From contig NZ_OZ244942.1 of the NCBI RefSeq assembly GCF_965222285.1, positions 3,519,421 to 3,583,420 of the forward strand: a stretch of 64,000 nt of DNA. Direction: 5' to 3'. Of this stretch, positions 58,989 through 64,000 are shown piece by piece. The notes under the pieces are model-generated. The model did not search any database. It worked only from the letters and a program-made list of their open reading frames with translations, and was not told where the DNA came from. A program made the translations under genes and the position numbers. Numbering within the stretch: the first letter of the stretch is position 1; every line of letters begins with the position of its first letter. This stretch comes from Tepidicaulis sp002389665. Its GTDB lineage: Bacteria > Pseudomonadota > Alphaproteobacteria > Parvibaculales > Parvibaculaceae.

Positions 58989-60158
58989 TTGGCGCGCGCG
59001 AGTTATCTTTTTACCAGTGAATCCGTTTCCGAAGGGCATCCCGATAAGGTATGCGACCGGATTTCCGATGCCGTAGTCGATCTCTATCTGAAAGCCGATC
59101 CTTATTCGCGCGTGGCCTGCGAAACGCTGACGACGACGAACCGTATCGTGCTCGCCGGTGAGGTGCGCGGCCCGGATAGTGTAACGGATGCGCAGATCGA
59201 GGAAGTGGCGCGCCGCGCCGTCAAGGAAATCGGCTATGAGCAGGACGGTTTCCATTGGAAGACCGCCGATGTCTCGATCTATCTCCACGCTCAGTCCGCG
59301 CACATTGCGATGGGTGTTGATGCGGATGGTAACAAGGACGAAGGCGCGGGCGACCAGGGCATCATGTTCGGCTATGCCTGCACCGAAACGCCGACGCTGA
59401 TGCCGGCCCCCATCTATTATTCCCACCGCATTCTGAAGCGCATGGCCGAGGACCGCCATTCGGGCAAGCGCCCTGAATTCGGTCCCGATGCGAAAAGCCA
59501 GGTGACACTGCGCTATGAAAACGGCAAGCCGGTGGGCGTGACCTCCGCCGTTGTCTCCACGCAGCATGCCGAAGGGCTGACGCAGGAAGAAGTGCGCGAG
59601 CTCGTGCGTCCTTACATCACCGAAGTGCTGCCCGATGGCTGGGCCTGCCCGGAAGAAGAGCTTTACGTGAACCCGACGGGCCTCTTCGTCATCGGCGGGC
59701 CGGACGGCGATGCGGGTCTGACGGGCCGGAAGATCATCGTCGATACTTATGGCGGCGCAGCGCCCCATGGCGGCGGTGCATTCTCGGGCAAAGATCCGAC
59801 GAAGGTCGACCGCTCGGCAGCTTATGCGGCGCGCTATCTTGCCAAGAACGTCGTGGCCGCAGGTCTTGCCGAAAAATGCACGATCCAGCTTTCATATGCG
59901 ATCGGCGTATCGAAGCCGCTCTCGCTTTATGTGGACACGCATGGCACGGGCAAGGTGGAAGAAAGCGCGCTTGAAACCGCGCTCGGCAAATCCATGGATC
60001 TGTCGCCGCGCGGCATCCGCGAGCATCTGCAGCTCTCGCGCCCGATCTATGAGCGCACCGCAGCTTATGGCCATTTCGGCCGCGAGCCCGATGCCGATGG
60101 CGGCTTCTCCTGGGAGAAGACGGATCTCGCCGAGACGATCAAGAAGGAACTGCCGTAA
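58989..60158 (+). CDS. metK: S-adenosylmethionine synthase
   Basis: MetK makes SAM from ATP and methionine. The 389-residue protein has SYLFTSESVSEGHPDKVCDR at the start, GAGDQGIMFGYAC and GGGAFSGKDPTKVDRSAAY. TTG 58989 is taken as the start, since GAGGGAGAGG lies just upstream and family members begin MARxxYLFTSESV; ATG 58974 would put the start inside that ribosome site. Confidence 0.96.
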   Translation: MARASYLFTSESVSEGHPDKVCDRISDAVVDLYLKADPYSRVACETLTTTNRIVLAGEVRGPDSVTDAQIEEVARRAVKEIGYEQDGFHWKTADVSIYLHAQSAHIAMGVDADGNKDEGAGDQGIMFGYACTETPTLMPAPIYYSHRILKRMAEDRHSGKRPEFGPDAKSQVTLRYENGKPVGVTSAVVSTQHAEGLTQEEVRELVRPYITEVLPDGWACPEEELYVNPTGLFVIGGPDGDAGLTGRKIIVDTYGGAAPHGGGAFSGKDPTKVDRSAAYAARYLAKNVVAAGLAEKCTIQLSYAIGVSKPLSLYVDTHGTGKVEESALETALGKSMDLSPRGIREHLQLSRPIYERTAAYGHFGREPDADGGFSWEKTDLAETIKKELP

Positions 60159-60217
60159 GCGCGGCGTTTCTTTCGGAAGGAAGCGGCAGGCGCACTGGTC
60201 TGCCGGTTTTCCGCAGC

Positions 60218-60303
60218 TGTCATCCCGGCCCCCGTGCCGGGATCCATCGCGCTTGACGCATGCCGGGCAGCTGCATGGACCCCGGGACAAGCCCGGGGTG
60301 ACA
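60218..60303. repeat. Dispersed palindromic repeat (TGTCATCCCGG...GGGGTGACA)
   Basis: The 86-base element starts TGTCATCCCGGCCCCCGTGC, has GGGATCCAT, and ends GACAAGCCCGGGGTGACA; the ends are inverted repeats. This type of intergenic palindrome is common in many copies in alphaproteobacterial genomes. Only one copy is in the window. It sits between metK and trmB. Confidence 0.6.
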
Positions 60304-60365
60304 ACATGAGTTTGACGAGAAGGCACGCTCTTCTTTGCAAGGAGAGCCATAAGCTGAACAGAGCA

Positions 60366-61082
60366 ATGACCGCTCAATCCCAGAAACCGCCGCCTGAAAA
60401 AACGCTGCCCCAAAAGACGCTACATGGCCGGCGCCGCGGCAAGACATTGCGCGCGCACCATCAGCGTCTTGTCGATGAGCTTTTGCCGCGCCTCAAAGTG
60501 GATGTCTCAAAGCCCATCGAGCCTGCCACGCTTTTCCCGTTCACGCCGGAGGCGCTCTGGCTGGAAATCGGTTTCGGCGGCGGTGAGCATCTGGCGTTCC
60601 GTGCCGAAGAAAATCCGAAGACCGGCTTTGTCGGCTGCGAGCCCTTCGTCAATGGCGTGGCGAAACTTCTGGCAGAAGTGGACGCGCGCGGTCTTGAGAA
60701 TGTGCGCCTTCATGACGACGATGCGCGCGATGTGCTGGACGCGCTGCCCGAGGCGAGTGTCGAGCGGATCTATCTTCTCTATCCCGACCCCTGGCCGAAG
60801 AAGAAGCACAAGAAACGCCGTTTCGTCAGTGACGATAATCTCGCGCGCTTCGCCCGCGTGCTGAAAGACGGCGGGCTCTTTCATTTCGCCAGCGACATTC
60901 CCGATTATGTGCGCTGGACGCTTGCCCACACGGTGCGCCATGCGGAATTCGACTGGCTGGCGGAACGCCCGGCCGACTGGCGCCAGCCCTTCGAAGGCTG
61001 GCCCGGCACGCGCTATGAGGAAAAGGCGCTGAAAGCAGGCCGCGTGCCTTCCTATCTCACCTACCGCCGGCGCCCGCGCTAG
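60366..61082 (+). CDS. trmB: tRNA (guanine-N7-)-methyltransferase
   Basis: TrmB methylates G46 in tRNA. The 238-residue protein has LEIGFGGGEHLAFRAEENP (SAM site), IYLLYPDPWPKKKHKKRRFV (family signature) and the C-terminal GTRYEEKALKAGR. ATG 60366 has a poor ribosome site; ATG 60306 is an alternative that would add 20 residues and begin just after the repeat. It overlaps the convergent HxlR gene by four bases. Confidence 0.96.
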   Translation: MTAQSQKPPPEKTLPQKTLHGRRRGKTLRAHHQRLVDELLPRLKVDVSKPIEPATLFPFTPEALWLEIGFGGGEHLAFRAEENPKTGFVGCEPFVNGVAKLLAEVDARGLENVRLHDDDARDVLDALPEASVERIYLLYPDPWPKKKHKKRRFVSDDNLARFARVLKDGGLFHFASDIPDYVRWTLAHTVRHAEFDWLAERPADWRQPFEGWPGTRYEEKALKAGRVPSYLTYRRRPR

Positions 61083-61528
61083 GATTTCTCTTTCAAGCGG
61101 ATTTCAAGATCGCCAAGCGCGACGGGCTCGCCGTCCGCGCCGAGGGGCAACATGCGCGCCAGCGGACGGCCCGATTTGCGCTCGATGACGTCCATCGGCG
61201 CGCAGCCTTCCCCGTATACCCATTTATCGCCCCATTGGCGCAAGGCCGTGAGCACGGGAAAAAGGTCGCGGCCCTTTTCCGTCAGCTCATAGGCGTAATG
61301 GGTGCCGGTCTGGCCGATATCCACTTTCCGCATGATGCCGTTGTCGACGAGCTGAGAGAGGCGGTTTGCCAGAATGTTCTTGGCGATGCCGAGCCTGGTT
61401 TCAAACTCGGCAAAGCGCCGCGCCCCGAAAAACGCGTCCCGGATGATGAGCAGCGTCCACCAGTCGCCGACCAGATTGAGGGTCTGGGCGATGGAGCAGG
61501 GCATTTCATCGAAGCGTTTGCGGGCCAT
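61079..61528 (-). CDS. HxlR family transcriptional regulator
   Basis: The 149-residue protein has the HxlR/MarR-like winged helix: CSIAQTLNLVGDWWTLLIIR, FFGARRFAEFETRLGIAKNIL and SQLVDNGIMRKVDIGQTG. The usual ligands are quinones or aldehydes. It is divergent from the isomerase/SDR pair and probably controls it; a 9-bp palindrome lies between them. The start at 61528 is supported by the conserved MARKRF..CSIA N-terminus. Confidence 0.9.
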   Translation of the reverse strand: MARKRFDEMPCSIAQTLNLVGDWWTLLIIRDAFFGARRFAEFETRLGIAKNILANRLSQLVDNGIMRKVDIGQTGTHYAYELTEKGRDLFPVLTALRQWGDKWVYGEGCAPMDVIERKSGRPLARMLPLGADGEPVALGDLEIRLKEKS

Positions 61529-61547
61529 GGGGCGAGTATAGGCGGAT

Positions 61548-61599
61548 TTTGGTTGCAAAACAAAACTCAAATCTTTAATGGTTTCATTACGCAACCAAA
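61548..61599. promoter_or_regulatory. TTTGGTTGC-N34-GCAACCAAA operator candidate
   Basis: Perfect nine-base inverted arms (61548-61556 and 61591-61599) flank an AT-rich core in the divergent region between the HxlR regulator and its neighbours. The right arm ends next to the GGAGG site of the isomerase gene. Confidence 0.5.
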
Positions 61600-61611
61600 G
61601 GAGGACGAGTC

Positions 61612-62214
61612 ATGGCTGCAGACCTGGCATTTTATTTCGATTTCATGAGCCCTTATTCCTATCTCGCCCAGTCGCAAATCCGCCCGCTGGCCGAGCGCAC
61701 GGGCGCGGTGCTGCGCTATGAACCGGTCCCGGTGCGCGGCCTGATGGAGCGGGTGGGCAACAGGCCGACCACGATGGAGTGTCAGAACAAGCTCGCTTAC
61801 GCGATGCAGGATATGGGGCGCTGGGCGGCCCAATACGGTATTCCGTTCGCCCCTGCTGCAAAGCTGCGTCAGACCGATGCCGGGCTCCTTTTGCGCGGGG
61901 CGCTGGCCGCGCGCGATAAAGACCTCATCGCGCCTTATACCCATCTCATTTTCGAAGCGCTTTGGGGCGAGGGCAAAGACCTCTCGGAGCCCGGCCTGAT
62001 CGCTGCCGTGCTCGATGAAGCAGGCCTGCCGGGCACCCGGCTCATGGAAGAGGCCCGCGATGCCGCCCGGGCGGATGAGCTGGAAAAAGCCGCCGATCAT
62101 GCCGCCGAGAAAGGCCTTTTCGGCACGCCGAGCTGTCTGCTGGGCGAGGCGCTTTATTTCGGCAATGACCGGCTCGGGTTTCTGGAAGACGCGTTGAAGC
62201 GCCAGACAGCTTGA
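61612..62214 (+). CDS. 2-hydroxychromene-2-carboxylate isomerase (DsbA-like)
   Basis: The 200-residue thioredoxin-fold protein has FYFDFMSPYSYLAQ with Ser13 in place of the redox CxxC, and FGTPSCLLGEALYFGNDRL, the HCCA isomerase/kappa-GST signature. Such enzymes use glutathione, in keeping with gshB in the genome. It is the first gene of a pair with an SDR protein and is divergent from the HxlR regulator. The true substrate is unknown. Confidence 0.88.
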   Translation: MAADLAFYFDFMSPYSYLAQSQIRPLAERTGAVLRYEPVPVRGLMERVGNRPTTMECQNKLAYAMQDMGRWAAQYGIPFAPAAKLRQTDAGLLLRGALAARDKDLIAPYTHLIFEALWGEGKDLSEPGLIAAVLDEAGLPGTRLMEEARDAARADELEKAADHAAEKGLFGTPSCLLGEALYFGNDRLGFLEDALKRQTA

Positions 62215-62226
62215 GGAGCAAAAGCG

Positions 62227-62931
62227 ATGAGCGACAAGAAAACCTGTCTCATTGCAGGGGTCGGGCCGGGCACCGGCCTTGCCCTTGCCCGCCGCTTTGC
62301 AGAGGGCGGCTATGAGGTGGCGATGCTCGCCCGCAGCGCGGAGCGGCTGGCGGCCTATGAAAAAACCGTTCCCGGCACCAGGGCCTATGTTTGCGATGTC
62401 GGCAACCCGGAGGACCTCGCCGTTTCCTATGGCCGGGTCTGCGAGGAAATGGGCACGCCCGAGATCGTCATTCACAATGCGCCGGGCGGTGCCTTCGGCT
62501 CCTTTCTCGACATCGAGCCGGAAATATTGGAGCGTAATTTCCGCACCAATACGATGGGGCTCTACCATCTTGCCCGGCTTGCCGCCCCTTCCATGATGGA
62601 GCGGGGGAGCGGCGTCATTCTGTGTACCGGCAATACCTCGGCCCATCGCGGCGTGCCGAATTTCGCAGGCTTCGCCCCCACCAAGGCGGCGCAGCGCATT
62701 CTGACGGAATCCATTGCCCGGACTGTTGCCCCGAAAGGCGTCCATGTCGCCTATATCACCATCGATGCGGTGATCGCGGTGCCCTGGGCGCTCGAAATGT
62801 TCAAGGACAAGCCCCGGGAGTTCTTTATCGAGCCTGAGGATATTGCCGCGGAATGTTTTCACACCGCCCACCAGCCCCGCTCGGCCTGGTCTTTCAATGT
62901 GGAAATCCGGCCTTTCGGCGAAAGCTGGTAG
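62227..62931 (+). CDS. SDR family protein with Tyr-to-Phe active site
   Basis: The 234-residue Rossmann protein has the cofactor loop GVGPGTGLALARRFA, the strand end NAPGG and TGNTSAHRG. The catalytic tetrad position normally Tyr is Phe149 in GFAPTKAAQ, with Lys153 kept, so classical dehydrogenase chemistry is doubtful. A subfamily of SDR-like proteins with GxGPGxG loops shares this. It lies 12 bases after the isomerase. Confidence 0.82.
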   Translation: MSDKKTCLIAGVGPGTGLALARRFAEGGYEVAMLARSAERLAAYEKTVPGTRAYVCDVGNPEDLAVSYGRVCEEMGTPEIVIHNAPGGAFGSFLDIEPEILERNFRTNTMGLYHLARLAAPSMMERGSGVILCTGNTSAHRGVPNFAGFAPTKAAQRILTESIARTVAPKGVHVAYITIDAVIAVPWALEMFKDKPREFFIEPEDIAAECFHTAHQPRSAWSFNVEIRPFGESW

Positions 62932-63225
62932 GGAGCGGAAAAGGCTCCGGCCCCTGCCTCATTCAGGCGAAACGGCCAGAAAGCACTTGCCGATCAGCCG
63001 TTTATGGCTATATTGGAGGGAGCGCTTGCTTCTCATATAGCTGGTCTGGCGCTGGTTAGACCGGATGAAAGAGAGTGGGATGCCCTGACGGTTCCGTTTC
63101 GGAAAAGTTGGGCCCCGCTTTTTTTGTTATCTGGAGCCCTGTTTGGCGCATGACGCTGCCGAAGAGCCGGCAGACAAGCGAAAGAGAAGCGGATCGGAAT
63201 TGTCGGGACGAATGGTTTGAGTGAG
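62932..63225 (+). promoter_or_regulatory. Leader region of rimP-nusA with putative promoter
   Basis: These 294 bases hold TTGCCG (62987), a 16-base spacer and TATATT (63009-63014) as a likely promoter, and a T7 run near 63120 after GGGCCCCGC, a possible attenuator. No tRNA (as in E. coli metY) is seen. Confidence 0.4.
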
Positions 63226-63780
63226 ATGAACGGGGCCGAAACGCCGGTTCAATCGCATATGATCGCTACGGGCGCGTTGGAGCGCCGCATTGCCGGTCTC
63301 ATCGCCCCGCTGGCGGCCGATATGGGCTATGAGCTCGTGCGTGTGCATCTGTCGGGCGCCAATGGGCGCACGCTGCAGATCATGGCCGAGCGCCCCGACG
63401 GGACGATGAAAGTGGAAGATTGCGAAGAGCTGTCCCATGCCGTCTCGGCGCTGATCGATGTGGAGGACCCTGTTGACGGGACCTTCCATCTGGAAGTTTC
63501 CTCGCCCGGTATCGGGCGGCCTTTGACCCGGCCCAAGGATTTCGAAACCTGGGCGGGCTTTGAGGCGAAAATCGAATTGTCCGAACCGCTCGCCGAGCGC
63601 AAGCGGTTCCGGGGCATTCTGCAGGGCTTTGAAGAAAACGAAGTGCTGCTTGAAATGGATGTGGAAGGCTATGACGAGCCGCAGGTGATCGGCCTGCCGT
63701 TTGCGCAGTTGCGTGAAGCCAAACTCGTCATGACCGATGCATTGATCGAAGAGAGTCTGAAACGACGGCCGCACGGATGA
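63226..63780 (+). CDS. rimP: Ribosome maturation factor RimP
   Basis: RimP binds S12 and helps to mature the 30S subunit. The 184-residue protein has the N-terminal domain (MGYELVRVHLSGANGRTLQI, VEDCEELSHAVSALIDVE, then LEVSSPGIGRPLTRPKDF) and the C-terminal SH3-like domain. ATG 63226 is taken; TTG 63217 is an alternative. It is followed by nusA in the conserved rimP-nusA-infB order. Confidence 0.94.
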   Translation: MNGAETPVQSHMIATGALERRIAGLIAPLAADMGYELVRVHLSGANGRTLQIMAERPDGTMKVEDCEELSHAVSALIDVEDPVDGTFHLEVSSPGIGRPLTRPKDFETWAGFEAKIELSEPLAERKRFRGILQGFEENEVLLEMDVEGYDEPQVIGLPFAQLREAKLVMTDALIEESLKRRPHG

Positions 63781-63802
63781 GCGGCGAAGGCGGAGAGAGC
63801 AG

Positions 63803-64000
63803 ATGGCACAAGCGGTAAGCGCAAACAGGCTGGAGCTTTTGCAGATTGCCGATGCAGTGGCGCGCGAAAAGTCTATCGAGCGGGAAATCGTGCTCGAGGC
63901 AATGGCCGAGGCCATTCAGAAGGCGGCCCGCTCGCGCTACGGTTCGGAAAACGAAATCCGCGCGCGTATCGACCCGAAGACCGGCGAGATCAAACTCGTG
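63803..64000 (+). CDS. nusA: Transcription termination/antitermination protein NusA, N-terminal part
   Basis: The first 66 codons of NusA are present and the gene runs off the window. MAQAVSANRLELLQIADAVA, then EKSIEREIVLEAMAEAIQKA, is the N-terminal RNA-polymerase-binding domain. It lies 22 bases after rimP with a GGAGAG site. Confidence 0.95.
   Translation, partial: MAQAVSANRLELLQIADAVAREKSIEREIVLEAMAEAIQKAARSRYGSENEIRARIDPKTGEIKLV

Overview
The window is 64 kb of GC-rich, densely coding chromosome from an alphaproteobacterium, most likely of the Parvibaculum/Rhizobiales type. This rests on gene order and families, not on an rRNA gene, since none is present. Typical alphaproteobacterial blocks are hrcA-grpE divergent from rph-rdgB-hemW; lpoA-type lipoprotein/rsmI/yraN; tsaB-rimI-fur-plsC-miaB-phoH-ybeY-corC-lnt-xre-metK-trmB; and rimP-nusA. 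An OlsB-type ornithine-lipid acyltransferase, a class II copper nitrite reductase with pseudoazurin, and NnrU/NnrS proteins fit the same assignment.

Layout. 0-3.5 kb: the end of a LysR regulator, a membrane histidine kinase, NnrU and a TetR regulator. 3.6-11.1 kb: heat-shock regulation (hrcA, grpE), RNA and nucleotide housekeeping (rph, rdgB, hemW), a LpoA-like lipoprotein, rsmI and yraN. 11.1-22.2 kb: a partial denitrification block with quinol-type NO reductase (norZ), NnrS, class II NirK, pseudoazurin, a Crp/Fnr regulator, a DUF1858 protein, a bacteriohemerythrin and small membrane proteins. It lies between yraN and a yraP-like BON lipoprotein. 22.3-25.4 kb: BON lipoprotein, SirB1-like protein, gshB and a VOC protein. 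25.4-26.6 kb: a small AT-richer islet with an unknown (possibly GNAT-fold) protein, a 43-residue ORF and a hairpin cluster. 26.6-36.3 kb: comM, a hybrid histidine kinase, a GNAT protein, an AmpG-like permease, olsB, a DUF4399 protein and maeB. 36.4-37.4 kb: a second AT-richer islet with a NYN/PIN-like protein. 37.5-47.1 kb: mutS, glnD, murJ and trpS. 47.1-64 kb: DUF2333 protein, UspA-like protein, nfu and the long housekeeping run from tsaB to metK/trmB, then an HxlR regulator divergent from an isomerase/SDR pair, and finally rimP and the start of nusA.

How the genes fit together. The denitrification block would reduce nitrite to NO (NirK, fed by pseudoazurin) and NO to N2O (quinol-fed NorZ). 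No nitrate or N2O reductase is visible here. Two near-identical FNR/NnrR-type boxes (TTTGCG-N4-GACAAAG) precede nirK and the divergent pseudoazurin/crp pair, and a weaker one precedes norZ at the same 112-nt distance from the start codon as in nirK. A separate NsrR-like palindrome lies between the divergent nnrS and a CopD-like gene. I therefore infer a small nitrite/NO regulon controlled by the local Crp/Fnr protein plus an NO-sensing Rrf2-type repressor encoded elsewhere.

I saw no tRNA, rRNA, CRISPR array, insertion sequence or prophage. The two AT-richer islets are the clearest acquired DNA and the best places to look for undescribed functions. All family names come from reading the protein sequences by eye; no database search was possible.
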